NCBI RefSeq assembly: GCF_000317285.1
Contig: NZ_AJLN01000015.1
Location: 1-64,000, forward strand
Direction of reading: 5' to 3'
Length of the DNA: 64,000 bases
Origin: Chlorogloeopsis fritschii PCC 6912
Lineage (GTDB): Bacteria > Cyanobacteriota > Cyanobacteriia > Cyanobacteriales > Nostocaceae
The notes beneath the pieces are model-generated. The model saw nothing but the letters and a program-made list of their open reading frames with translations, did no database searches and was not told the origin of the DNA. The number at the start of each line of letters is the position of its first letter. Positions within the stretch are counted from its first letter, which is position 1. The translations under genes were made by a program, and so were the position numbers. Of the stretch, positions 33,785-43,205 are shown in pieces.

Positions 33785-35659
33785 ATGTTGCAGTTACAAG
33801 ACGACACTCCAAATCATCATAAATTTTCTTCTGTAGATAGTCTTCTACCAATTGATGAAGATAAAAAACCTGTAGAAGATGGAATAGCAAGTACGGAAGA
33901 TGAGGTAGTTGACGAAGAGGAAATTGAAGCAGAAGACCCTGCATTAGTACAAACCAAACACGATTTTGTCACATCTCCCTGGTCAAGATTGGGTATCATC
34001 GGAGGTGCATTTGGAGTAGGTTTTATACTCATGTTTGTCGTTCTCAACGGGATGATAAACGGCGGTGGCAATAATGCTCAAAAACCAGAAGTAATCCCTA
34101 CTTCCACTCCCACAGTTACCTCATCTGAAAAAGAAGAAGGGGATATTTACGCCAAACTCGCTCTCGCCAAACAGCAAGAAGAACTCGACGCGTTAAATGG
34201 TAAAAAAGGCGAGAAGGAAGACGAAGTGGAAGATATTGAGGAGGATAAATCTAAAGAAAAAGCGCGCCCTACTCGACAACAAAAGGTAGTTACAGGGCAA
34301 ACTACCCCTACTTCCAGAAGGCACGTATATGGGAAACAAGACCCTGAACCAGTTGGGATAAGACGCACAAAAGCCGCTTCCCAACCAATACCATCTCTGC
34401 GTCCTAGCGCCCCTTTGCCAAAAAATCCTTCTCCTAAGAGTTCCAGCCTTGCTCCCAATCTACTGGCAAAAGTTACCAAACAAACAGCTAATGACAACCA
34501 AACCATTGCCAAAGACCCCCTCGCCGAGCTCGAACGCCTGCGTAGTCTAGGTTCGGTTGGTCGGGTTGAGTATACGTTAGCCAGCACTACTGTAAGCGAA
34601 TCCACAAACACAACAGTAGAAGAAGTGAGTGCAACTGAAGAAACAGTAAGTCCAGCACAACAAAATACCAATCGCTCTCGTCGTCGCCGTAGCCGCCGCA
34701 GCGAGAATACCGAAACAGTTACCAATACCTCTAATCAAGTTGAAGAACTGCGCCCGCGTTGGCAACCTGTAAATACAAACGACAGTACTCCAGAATATAC
34801 AAATACTAGTGACGGACAGAACAATCAAGCCGTGCCAGTTATTTATAGCTTCTCGGTAAAAGAGCCACAAATTAGCTTAGAACTTGACAAAGAAAAGACC
34901 GTAGAATCCAGTTTTGCTAGTAATAAAGAAAACAACTCCACTCAGCAAATCGAACAAGTTGCAAATAACTACCTGCCAGAAGAAGCACAGATACTCCAAG
35001 AAACACAACCGCAGTATTTAGTTGTCGGTTCGTTTGCAAGTGCAACCCTGGTAACTCCGCTCGTTATGCCCCAAACCAGTAATAACGCTCGTTCCCAAGA
35101 ACAGACAAATACATTACGGTTTGTCGCCCGGTTGAACGAGCCGCTTTATAACAATACTGGTGAGATTGCCATTCCCGCAGGAACGCAGGTAACTATCGCT
35201 ATGATTTCGGTTGATAGCACATCAGGCGTGCGTGCCGAAGTCGCGGCCATCCTCAAAGACGGCACAGAATATCCTCTATCACCTGGAACGATATCAGTTT
35301 TGGGAGAGGCAGGTTCACCCCTAATCGCCAGACCTCACGACGACAAGGGATCTGAAATTGCCAAATATGACGCCACCTTGGGGACAATAGCTGGTCTTGC
35401 CAAAGTAGGGGAAATTATCAACCAGCCGGATGAAGAAGTCACAGAAGATTTGCCTTTAGGTGGGACAAGAACCCGCAGCCGCAATAACAACAGCAACCTT
35501 GCAGCTGCCTTCCTTGAAGGTGCCTTTAGCAAACTTAGCGAAACAGTTAGCAAGCGGACAGAGCGTGCCACTGATGAAATCAACCGCCGTCCTAACGTCT
35601 GGTATGTACCTAAAAATACCAAAGTTACTATTAAAGTCGATAGGTCAATCAAACTGTGA
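33785..35659 (+). CDS. VirB10/TrbI-like protein
   Basis: 624 residues. An acidic cytoplasmic N-terminus, a single membrane helix (LGIIGGAFGVGFILMFVVL, about 76-94), a long low-complexity periplasmic linker rich in P, S, T, E and arginine (SRRRRSRRS), then the conserved C-terminal domain: VARLNEPLYN, IPAGTQVTIAM, VRAEVAAIL, DGTEYPL, and the final VWYVPKNTKVTIKVDRSI. This is the TrbI/VirB10 beta-barrel that links inner and outer membrane complexes. The linker is much longer than in proteobacteria, in line with the thick cyanobacterial peptidoglycan. Confidence 0.8.
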   Translation: MLQLQDDTPNHHKFSSVDSLLPIDEDKKPVEDGIASTEDEVVDEEEIEAEDPALVQTKHDFVTSPWSRLGIIGGAFGVGFILMFVVLNGMINGGGNNAQKPEVIPTSTPTVTSSEKEEGDIYAKLALAKQQEELDALNGKKGEKEDEVEDIEEDKSKEKARPTRQQKVVTGQTTPTSRRHVYGKQDPEPVGIRRTKAASQPIPSLRPSAPLPKNPSPKSSSLAPNLLAKVTKQTANDNQTIAKDPLAELERLRSLGSVGRVEYTLASTTVSESTNTTVEEVSATEETVSPAQQNTNRSRRRRSRRSENTETVTNTSNQVEELRPRWQPVNTNDSTPEYTNTSDGQNNQAVPVIYSFSVKEPQISLELDKEKTVESSFASNKENNSTQQIEQVANNYLPEEAQILQETQPQYLVVGSFASATLVTPLVMPQTSNNARSQEQTNTLRFVARLNEPLYNNTGEIAIPAGTQVTIAMISVDSTSGVRAEVAAILKDGTEYPLSPGTISVLGEAGSPLIARPHDDKGSEIAKYDATLGTIAGLAKVGEIINQPDEEVTEDLPLGGTRTRSRNNNSNLAAAFLEGAFSKLSETVSKRTERATDEINRRPNVWYVPKNTKVTIKVDRSIKL

Positions 35660-36480
35660 AACTCAGATATATAGACAGCTTTAGTTTAATTACCCCCTGC
35701 GCGATCGCCTCTGTACTTACACTAAATCAAGTTGTACTGGCCAATACTATCCGTCAAGTTGCAGCGTCCCAGGTGTCAGGGGAAAATGCCAAATTGCAGA
35801 CAGTTAAAGTCTGGCCCGGGCATGGGGTATCGATTTCATTTTACCGCACCGGAGAAACTATCAAGAAAATCTGGTTGGATGACCCCTCAAAGTTTGTTTT
35901 TGATGTAGATGGATGCTTGGAAGGGTTAGGCAGATGTTCTGGGAAGAGTACAGGGGCTGGATTTATACACATCCGCCGGATCGAGAAAGTCAAAATACCT
36001 GGTTTGCCACCAGCTTCCTACGGCGCACACATGACGGTAATCACCGAAGCTGGAGGAACGCGCAAATCTTATCATTTTCGGATAGTATCAGGCACTGGCG
36101 CACCACAGTACAGCCAAATTGAAATTATTGGCGATACAACACCAAACAAACCTGAACAGGTAGAACCAAAAGTTAGTTATCTCGCCCTATCTGACAGCAG
36201 GTATATCGCCAAAGGAATGCAAGTTGCACTTTATAAGCAGTGGATTACTGTGGATAGCAAACTTTGGAAGCGGCTGAATCAACTTGTTGAGTTACGTTCC
36301 CAAGGAGAGGAACTAGTCATCGCCGCCAGCAATGCCGGAGTATCAATGCAGTTGGTTGAAAAACTCATGTCGCTAGGAGGAAAACGCTTCATAGAAATGC
36401 CTCCTCTCAACGTCGATACAAATAATACCCAACTTGGACAACCTACATCGCCGAATCTAGTTGTTGAAAGCAAGAGATAA
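35656..36480 (+). CDS. VirB9-like secreted protein
   Basis: 274 residues starting with a GTG that overlaps the VirB10-like stop by four bases, so translation is coupled. A signal peptide (about 1-30, cleavage after VLA) is followed by a beta-rich domain: VWPGHGVSISFYRTGETIKK, FVFDVDGCLEG, FIHIRRIEKVKIPGLPP, HMTVITEAGG and SYHFRIVSG. Strand pattern and order resemble the N-terminal domain of VirB9/TrbG. Two cysteines (GCLEGLGRCSG) could form a disulfide. The C-terminal 100 residues are helical and atypical for VirB9. Confidence 0.5.
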   Translation: MKLRYIDSFSLITPCAIASVLTLNQVVLANTIRQVAASQVSGENAKLQTVKVWPGHGVSISFYRTGETIKKIWLDDPSKFVFDVDGCLEGLGRCSGKSTGAGFIHIRRIEKVKIPGLPPASYGAHMTVITEAGGTRKSYHFRIVSGTGAPQYSQIEIIGDTTPNKPEQVEPKVSYLALSDSRYIAKGMQVALYKQWITVDSKLWKRLNQLVELRSQGEELVIAASNAGVSMQLVEKLMSLGGKRFIEMPPLNVDTNNTQLGQPTSPNLVVESKR

Positions 36481-36482
36481 CT

Positions 36483-37961
36483 ATGGAAACCAGAGATTTC
36501 ATAACAGACAACCAAATAATTAAAGTAATATATATTACAAACGAAGAAATAAACCAACAGAAAAACACCATCCAAGTAAATGATGAAATAGCCGCAATTG
36601 TCCCGGTACAAACAAAAGTAGCCAGCCAGCCGAAAAGCTTACCCAGCAAGGGATACCAATGGCGGGAACAAAAAATGAATACATGGCGGTATCTCATGGC
36701 TGCTGGGATGATAGCAGGACTCGTCCTGCACGGGTTAATCCGGTTTGGAGGTAATTACAATATCGGTAGTCTTCTATTTGGAGAGAAAGCTTTAGCCCAG
36801 ACAGTTGCATCGAAGTATTCAAATTTGAATCATTCGGTTAATCTTACCAAACAAGCCAAAACCGCCAATAAACAACCTATCGCAGTTAAATACGTCAACG
36901 GTGCACCTACTCCTGATTGGAGTAATATCACGTTCAAAAATATGAAGTTTGGGGAAGGGGGTAGTGTTGAATTCCCCAATATCAACAATCCTGGGATGAA
37001 GGAAAGCCGCACCTGGAGTGCCGGACAAAGCCTTTCCGAAGTCATGGAATTAGGCGATTTTGAGGCAACTGAGTTCAATATTGAAGATTTCACGCTTGAA
37101 GACATCGCCAACATCACAGGTATTAAACTCAAAGACCTCAAACTATCTGACTTTGAGACACTAAAGTGGCAAACACTCGAAGACCTTGCTTTATCTATTC
37201 CTAATTTAGAAGATTTGGAAGTGGGAGCAATCCCACCAATTCAAGAACTAGTAACCAAAGTTACAGGCAACGCCGCAGATTACCAAACTGTTGGTGAGGT
37301 GTTAGACAACTATCCCGAACTGGGAGAAGCCGAACTCGGTAAGTATGTCAAACTCGATAAGTATAAGCTAACCAGCATCCCTGGCATTGAGGATGCACAG
37401 CTAAAAGACTTCACGAACTGGCAAAACACAACAATTGATCAGGTTCCAGGATTAGTTGATGTTCCGTTTGACCAGTTCCCCAATGTACCAATTCCCGATG
37501 TTAGCTTTATCGGCAAGGTAGACTTACCCCTCGGTTCGCTTGAAAGCGGACGCTGGAAATCAATAAGCGGTAGCTATCAAGCTGGGTTCAACGTTTCGTG
37601 CGAGAAAAGGTGTGGTCATATCGAAGTTTCGGGGAGTGATATAGTCGTTGGTGCACAGTGGATGTCTGGTAAAGACCAAAAGGTAAAAGGCGGGTTCGGC
37701 ATTTTGGGGAACCTTAACGGCGGAAAAGAACCTACAGGAAGACATCCCTTCGGCAAATCATTCAAACAAGTCATTTGGGACATTAACGAGGCGGACGGCA
37801 GTATTAGCACCGCAATGTTCTTCCGTATCTGCAAGCGTGGATGGATTGATTTAGGCTGCTCGCCTTACTTCATTGGCCCCGTTCCCTTCTTCACCTATCG
37901 GGAAATAGATCCAATTATCCTTGGTACTCCCCTCAGCGTGCCCAAAAAAGTAACCCCCTAA
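36483..37961 (+). CDS. conjugation-locus protein with leucine/aspartate repeats
   Basis: 492 residues, two bases after the preceding stop. A cytoplasmic 60-residue start, one membrane helix (YLMAAGMIAGLVLHGLI, about 70-86) and a large extracytoplasmic part. Residues about 190-350 contain irregular repeats of the type LEDIANITGIKLKDLKLSDF and LEDLALSIPNLEDLEVG, reminiscent of helical leucine repeats. The C-terminal third contains four cysteines (CEKRCG, CKRGWIDLGC) likely in disulfides. I know no family. Location in the T4SS operon suggests an envelope component, perhaps spanning peptidoglycan or the outer membrane. Confidence 0.55.
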   Translation: METRDFITDNQIIKVIYITNEEINQQKNTIQVNDEIAAIVPVQTKVASQPKSLPSKGYQWREQKMNTWRYLMAAGMIAGLVLHGLIRFGGNYNIGSLLFGEKALAQTVASKYSNLNHSVNLTKQAKTANKQPIAVKYVNGAPTPDWSNITFKNMKFGEGGSVEFPNINNPGMKESRTWSAGQSLSEVMELGDFEATEFNIEDFTLEDIANITGIKLKDLKLSDFETLKWQTLEDLALSIPNLEDLEVGAIPPIQELVTKVTGNAADYQTVGEVLDNYPELGEAELGKYVKLDKYKLTSIPGIEDAQLKDFTNWQNTTIDQVPGLVDVPFDQFPNVPIPDVSFIGKVDLPLGSLESGRWKSISGSYQAGFNVSCEKRCGHIEVSGSDIVVGAQWMSGKDQKVKGGFGILGNLNGGKEPTGRHPFGKSFKQVIWDINEADGSISTAMFFRICKRGWIDLGCSPYFIGPVPFFTYREIDPIILGTPLSVPKKVTP

Positions 37962-38001
37962 GTTTCCTCAATCTCCTCAACACACCAATACGAAATACGA
38001 G

Positions 38002-38031
38002 GAAATATGCAATGAAAAAATCGCATATTTC
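38002..38031 (+). promoter_or_regulatory. intergenic hairpin before the coupling-protein gene
   Basis: Stem GAAATATGC (38002-38010) and GCATATTTC (38023-38031) without a clean U tract, 36 bases before the VirD4-like ATG. Could be an mRNA processing or stability element. Confidence 0.45.
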
Positions 38032-38067
38032 TTCGATTTCCTTATGCAAAATTAACGCATATTAATT

Positions 38068-39834
38068 ATGAATTACTTATTGGCAACAGCCAAAACTAAA
38101 ACTGTTAGGGAAGTAAAGGCTGATAAAAAAAGCAGCAATCAAGACTTTAGTAAATATACAGATAAGCTAATCTCACCCCAAGGCTTGGTACTTGCAGGGG
38201 GAATTGGCTTATTGTTGCTTTTACAGCTTTTTAGTAATGGCAAAAAAGGCAAGCTTGCTACTAGCTATTGGGGTGGAGCAAAGGAAACCGCCCAAGCTAA
38301 GAAAAAAGCTCTCAAACAAATCACTTCTCCTAAATACGACAGTGCCAGCTTGTATATTGGAGTACATAGATATAAAGGTCAAAAACCACCAAAGGGGAGT
38401 GGGGGAGTCCCTGTTTATGTACCCGATGTCCAACGCGGGACTGCCGTAATTGGTGCACCTGGTAGCGGTAAATCTTTCTCAGCTATTAACCCGATGATTT
38501 ACTCAGCAATTGACCAAGGTTTTGGTATTATTATATACGATTTTAAATACCCCAGTCAAGCCAAAATCGCCAGTTACGCTAAATCAAAGGGGTATGACGT
38601 ACATATCTTCGCACCGGGATTTCCTGAATCGGAGGTATGTAACCCAATCGATTTTTTACGCGACAGTAGTGATGCTGAGACTGCACGGCAGTTAGCTACA
38701 GTTATCAACAAAAACTTCCGCCTGTTAGGAAATGCCTCTGAAGATGCATTCTTTGGCCCCGCCGGCGACCAGTTGACGCAGGCTATTTTAATGCTAACCA
38801 AAGAGTTTGGTGAGTACGCAGACATTATGACCGCAGCGGCTATCCTGTCGAGCGAAAAGATGGTCGAACGCCTAATGGCTGCTAGCCTTAACCCGTGGAT
38901 ACGGATAGCTTTTGGTCAATTATTTAGCTCGGCTGGCTCGGAAAAGACCATCGCCGGTATCGCAGGTACCGCTAGTTTAATGTTTACCCGCTTCATGGCG
39001 AAAAACACTCTCGGTTGCTTTATTGGTAAGACTACCTTGCCACTGGAGGTAGGCAAGAAGCAGATGATTATATTTGGGTTGGACAGGGAACGTAGAGATG
39101 CAGTGGGTCCTTTGATGACCTCTATTATGCATATGACCGTCGCCCGCAGTATCGCCAAAAAGCGGAAAGAAACTGGGCCGCTTGTGGTTTCTGTCGATGA
39201 ACTGCCGTCAATTTTCTTACCAGACTTATTTAAGTGGCTCAACGAATCACGTTCTGAAGGATTCTGCGGTATCCTCGGTTGGCAAAACATGGGACAGTTA
39301 GAAAAAATCTATGGTAAGGAAATCGCCAAAGCTATCCTCGGTGCGTGCGGTACAAAGTTTGTGTTCAACCCAGGTGAAGAAGAATCCGCAAGGATTTTTA
39401 GTGCTTACCTTGGTGAAGAAGAAATTAAATATAAGCAGAAATCCCGGTCAATGGTCGGGGGGAAAACTAGTATTTCAATCTCCGACCAAGAGAAAACTCG
39501 GAAATTATTTGAGCCTGCTCAGTTTCTCAAGTTACCACCCGGTAAATGCGTATTTATTAACCCTGCTTATGATAATAGAAAAGAGGGTTCTGTACCCATA
39601 TTAAAAAATATTAAAGTACCAAAATATATCATTGGACTGGAGGAAGAAAACAGCAAAAATTGGGACAAACTTATCAATAAGCTTGCTCGTAAAAGTACTC
39701 AAAAACGACCAACTCAAGAAGATTTAGATATTAGGATAAAAGAGGTAGATAAGCGTTTCCCGATTCCCCAAGCACCCGTACAAGCAGGAAATGCACCATT
39801 GCCTGTGGATAGCTATAAGGAATTTTTCTCATGA
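38068..39834 (+). CDS. VirD4/TraG-like type IV coupling protein
   Basis: 588 residues. One N-terminal membrane helix (GLVLAGGIGLLLLLQLF, about 38-54) where VirD4 usually has two. Then the RecA-like motor: Walker A in VIGAPGSGKSFSAI (about 130-143), GIIIYDFKYPSQ, Walker B in GPLVVSVDELPSIF, and the LGWQNMGQLEKIYG motif diagnostic of coupling proteins. It links DNA substrate to the secretion channel. The C-terminus has a conserved acidic/proline stretch (RFPIPQAP). Intact, so transfer is plausible even though no relaxase was found in the window. Confidence 0.85.
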   Translation: MNYLLATAKTKTVREVKADKKSSNQDFSKYTDKLISPQGLVLAGGIGLLLLLQLFSNGKKGKLATSYWGGAKETAQAKKKALKQITSPKYDSASLYIGVHRYKGQKPPKGSGGVPVYVPDVQRGTAVIGAPGSGKSFSAINPMIYSAIDQGFGIIIYDFKYPSQAKIASYAKSKGYDVHIFAPGFPESEVCNPIDFLRDSSDAETARQLATVINKNFRLLGNASEDAFFGPAGDQLTQAILMLTKEFGEYADIMTAAAILSSEKMVERLMAASLNPWIRIAFGQLFSSAGSEKTIAGIAGTASLMFTRFMAKNTLGCFIGKTTLPLEVGKKQMIIFGLDRERRDAVGPLMTSIMHMTVARSIAKKRKETGPLVVSVDELPSIFLPDLFKWLNESRSEGFCGILGWQNMGQLEKIYGKEIAKAILGACGTKFVFNPGEEESARIFSAYLGEEEIKYKQKSRSMVGGKTSISISDQEKTRKLFEPAQFLKLPPGKCVFINPAYDNRKEGSVPILKNIKVPKYIIGLEEENSKNWDKLINKLARKSTQKRPTQEDLDIRIKEVDKRFPIPQAPVQAGNAPLPVDSYKEFFS

Positions 39835-39881
39835 TAAATACAAAACTTATCAGTATTTCTCGATAGATTACCAAAACCACC

Positions 39882-42044
39882 ATGTTCGACACCCAGCAAC
39901 AAAAAATAACAGATAACTATCTTCAAATAACCAGTACCACCAGCCAAGCAGCTTTAGATTTAGCCAAAATCCTGATTGAGACTTATAAAAAGATTAGGGA
40001 AATACTTAAAGAAAGAGAAGAAGCAGATAAAATCGCAATCACAATTGGTAAGGATACTTACAATCTGATCCCCGATGAATCTACCCCTGGAGCTTACAAA
40101 TGGCAAAAAATAGACTTATGCGACCCTCAAAATCATCAAGTTATTACCCAAGGAGAAGGCGCACAAATAACAGATTTTCAAGCCCAAACTATTGCCATTC
40201 ATCTAGTACAAGATGTACCAGATTTAGATGATAATCAACCTGGAGATTACGAAGCAGCTATTAAAATAACTGCCTATACCTCTTCAGGTAATAAAATTAT
40301 CATTTATGAACAAGATGATGAAGGTAAATGTAGGACTAACTTAATTACAAAAAACCTTTCTCAAGATGAAATTATTGATGTAGCTTACGAACCAATAGTA
40401 AAGTTACTACCTGCTTCATCTGATATTGTCAAGAATTACCAAGATACTAAAGAATTTATAGAAGGTCAGGAAAGCGATTTACAATCTGAAACTAATGTAG
40501 ATAACCAACCTTCAAATCTCGAAAATTCTGAGTCCACTGTATCAACTATACCCCCAGAAACAGTAGAAAATCAGCCAGGTAAAGTAGAAGAAAACCTCAA
40601 AGAATTTGTCAGCAGTAATCTTCAGGAAAAAGTAGAAAATAAAGAAAACTATACTTCAGAAGAAATACCAGTTACCAGTAATAAAAAGCTCGTTGAGGAA
40701 GAAGAGAAAAGCGCAATCGCAAAGCGCGCAACCCCCAAAAAGGAAAGTTTGGAGGAAGAGGAACAATATGCTGCCGAGTATACTTACCAACAGGTAGCAA
40801 AAACGCCAAGGGTAGAACCACAAGCGCAGCAGTGGGCACGCCAGGTAGAAGTACCTGTATACGAGATAAAAAACAAACAAGCCCAAAAAGAACGCTACAA
40901 CGGCGAAAACAAAGATATCGCCAAAGCTGCAACCGAGATGCTAAAAAAATACGGCACCATTGAGCAGGATGGTTCCCGCATTTATAGAAGTGATGCCTTT
41001 GTAATTCGGCAAGAGGGAGACACTATTAACATTCACCGCCGCAGTGACGAACTTCACTCTTGGAAAAATTCACTCTTTGAGTTCAAACCCGGTAAGGGAA
41101 ACAAAGAACCCAAATTTACCAAACACAATCAAGAAATGTTAGGCGTGGAACGCCAAGAATTCCTGATGGTAGGCGAACACCTGCAAGATAAGGGAACGCT
41201 ACCCGATCTCAGTACTTCAGACATCCGAGATGTAGCTAACACCCTCGGCAGTCTCGCTCCCGTTGGCACTATCAAAACCCTAGAAGTGTTCAAACAAAAC
41301 GAGATGTTGGACACTCTCAACAATACACTTTTGGCAGTGGGGAAAGATGAACTTACTGTAGGGGAATTTACCATTAAGCGCACCCGCGACCCCCAAGGCA
41401 AGAAAGCCAGCTTGCAATTGTTTAAAAAGACTGAGGAAAGGGGTACTCAGGAATTAGTCAAGTTCGAGTTAACCAAAACAGAGGAGGGGATAAAAAAAGA
41501 AGTCGCCAAGATGAATATCAGCGATTATGACATCAACCAGGTAAAGTTTATTGCCCAAAACGCCAGCAAACTCAATCTTGAACAGATATTCGAGGGCGGA
41601 CAAACAGCACAAGTCCAACAACCCCCTGCCCAAGAACCCCAACAAATCCAAAGTGCAGGCGATATCCCTGTTAAAGTACATCCTTACATTGCTCAAGAGT
41701 GGGCAGAGATGACAAAAAAAGGAGGCCTTGCCTGGGGAGGGGTCCTCAACCAGGGTAATGAGGAAATCCTACAAAAGCTTAAAGACAACAATGGTAAGTT
41801 GCCGCTTGCAGACCAGCGGGAAATGTACCTCAAAATCATGACCCACAAAACAAACGAGGCACAAAGGCTTGGGGAAAGCACTATTGAGTTCACCCGCCTC
41901 AAATACATCATGCAGGACTTGCAACAATGGCGGGCTGAAGAAATCAAACAGCAGTTTACCCCCACCCAGGTTGTTAGCTTCCCTCAAAAGCAAACAGTCG
42001 CCGCTGCTACACCTCAAGGGAAATCCAAAGGAATAGAAATGTAA
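39882..42044 (+). CDS. large hydrophilic conjugation-locus protein, unknown function
   Basis: 720 residues, 47 bases after the coupling-protein gene. Three parts are visible: an N-terminal domain (about 1-190) with strands such as AIHLVQDVPD and KIIIYEQDDEG; a disordered acidic linker (about 195-320); and a C-terminal part with YGTIEQDGSRIYRSDAFVI, TINIHRRSD and ELTVGEFTIKRTRDPQGKK, which read as paired beta-hairpin modules, followed by glutamine/proline-rich sequence and an alpha-helical end (HPYIAQEWAEM). No catalytic motif seen; no HUH or relaxase motif. The position suggests a relaxosome or substrate-presentation factor. Confidence 0.5.
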   Translation: MFDTQQQKITDNYLQITSTTSQAALDLAKILIETYKKIREILKEREEADKIAITIGKDTYNLIPDESTPGAYKWQKIDLCDPQNHQVITQGEGAQITDFQAQTIAIHLVQDVPDLDDNQPGDYEAAIKITAYTSSGNKIIIYEQDDEGKCRTNLITKNLSQDEIIDVAYEPIVKLLPASSDIVKNYQDTKEFIEGQESDLQSETNVDNQPSNLENSESTVSTIPPETVENQPGKVEENLKEFVSSNLQEKVENKENYTSEEIPVTSNKKLVEEEEKSAIAKRATPKKESLEEEEQYAAEYTYQQVAKTPRVEPQAQQWARQVEVPVYEIKNKQAQKERYNGENKDIAKAATEMLKKYGTIEQDGSRIYRSDAFVIRQEGDTINIHRRSDELHSWKNSLFEFKPGKGNKEPKFTKHNQEMLGVERQEFLMVGEHLQDKGTLPDLSTSDIRDVANTLGSLAPVGTIKTLEVFKQNEMLDTLNNTLLAVGKDELTVGEFTIKRTRDPQGKKASLQLFKKTEERGTQELVKFELTKTEEGIKKEVAKMNISDYDINQVKFIAQNASKLNLEQIFEGGQTAQVQQPPAQEPQQIQSAGDIPVKVHPYIAQEWAEMTKKGGLAWGGVLNQGNEEILQKLKDNNGKLPLADQREMYLKIMTHKTNEAQRLGESTIEFTRLKYIMQDLQQWRAEEIKQQFTPTQVVSFPQKQTVAAATPQGKSKGIEM

Positions 42045-42199
42045 ACTTCACCGCAGAAATCCCTTGGGAATTATAGGGTGTGAAAGCCCACCAGTGATGG
42101 GTTGAAATTCAACAAAACTTCATCCTAGTTAAAAGCAAAAAAATATAAATCACTACATGCGAGCTGACGCAGTTAGATCAAAAACAACTAGTTAGCCGT

Positions 42200-43114
42200 A
42201 TGAGTTTAACTTCAGAATTAAAGAATAAAGAGTCACCCATCAGAAAGTGGTTTGATAAAAGGTTTAATACAGCAGTAGCAAGGATCATCACAAGCCACAA
42301 TCAATTATTATTTCAACAGCAAATTATTCAACCAGCAGAGGGGACAGACTTCCCACTTACGGGAAATGCTGTAAGCAAAGCACTCAGCAAATACTTAGGA
42401 CTAATTTACAACCAGAAAGACTGGTACAAGGGGTGCATACCACTTACAGGCGCACAACTGCTAAAAATAGAACACGCATTTGACTACTGTATTGCAGAGT
42501 CCAACTCCCTCGAAGAAGAAGCACTCAAGTGTATGATACTGAGTACATTAGAAAATTATGTTCGGACTAGAGAAATCCACGAAATACTCCAACCATTTCT
42601 CCAAGGAGAAAACCGTCTAAACCCAGAAGCTAAATATTTCAGCAAGTGGTTACCTACCATCCAAGATACAGCACAAATTATCGGCATATTACCCCATGCT
42701 TGGGAAACAGTTAAAAATCAAATAACTCCAGGTAAAATCATCTGCAATGGTTCATTTCCACTAAGCGAATTGATCGGAGGTGCAGACTATCAAATCTTAG
42801 TAGGAAATACCCTGGTTGATATTAGGACAACCGCAAAACGTCGTCCATTCACACTGGAAAACTTTTACCAACAAATTAGCTACTGTCTGCTTGATAGCGA
42901 TGATATCTACAAAATTAACCAGCTTGTATGGTTCTACAGCCGCCAGCAGTCTGCATTTTGCTATCCAACTAGCAAGCTGTTTCGAGATATTAAAGCCACA
43001 AGAGAAGAGTTCAAGAAGATGATACTTGCCAATTATGGATATAACAGAAAGCTAGATTGTATCAAGCAAAAACTTTCTCTTCATCCCAATTTTCAACTGT
43101 ATCTAGAACCCTAA
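42200..43114 (+). CDS. PD-(D/E)XK-superfamily-like protein
   Basis: 304 residues. The N-terminal half is helical. The core IGGADYQILVGNTLVDIRTTAKRR (about 194-217), then FYQQISYCLLD and KINQLVWFYSRQQS, reproduces the order seen in a nuclease-like family with ADADLIIDGTLIDIKTTK, Q-IGYYLL and I-+IGIYFSR. The acidic residue after ADY and the D of VDIR would be active-site positions, but the usual lysine is an arginine (DIRT instead of DIKT), so catalysis is uncertain. Followed by a strong terminator, which makes it the last gene of its unit. Confidence 0.5.
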   Translation: MSLTSELKNKESPIRKWFDKRFNTAVARIITSHNQLLFQQQIIQPAEGTDFPLTGNAVSKALSKYLGLIYNQKDWYKGCIPLTGAQLLKIEHAFDYCIAESNSLEEEALKCMILSTLENYVRTREIHEILQPFLQGENRLNPEAKYFSKWLPTIQDTAQIIGILPHAWETVKNQITPGKIICNGSFPLSELIGGADYQILVGNTLVDIRTTAKRRPFTLENFYQQISYCLLDSDDIYKINQLVWFYSRQQSAFCYPTSKLFRDIKATREEFKKMILANYGYNRKLDCIKQKLSLHPNFQLYLEP

Positions 43115-43125
43115 AATTCTATGAA

Positions 43126-43152
43126 ACCTGTATGCAAATACAGGTAATTTTT
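43126..43152 (+). terminator. rho-independent terminator with GCAA tetraloop
   Basis: Perfect 8-bp stem ACCTGTAT/ATACAGGT closed by a GCAA loop and followed by AATTTTT. It ends the unit at 42200-43114. Confidence 0.85.
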
Positions 43153-43205
43153 CTTTACTACCACAGCCAATACTCGCTTTTTTAATAGTGAGTAATTGGG
43201 TTAAA

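Noticed and set aside
34147-34725. Long minus-strand frame (192 codons) opposite the VirB10-like gene
   Set aside because: Serine- and arginine-rich shadow of the low-complexity linker coding on the plus strand; no ribosome-binding site or family.
39882-42044. Relaxase
   Set aside because: Position next to the coupling protein invites this call, but no HUH motif, catalytic tyrosine cluster or Mob signature is visible.
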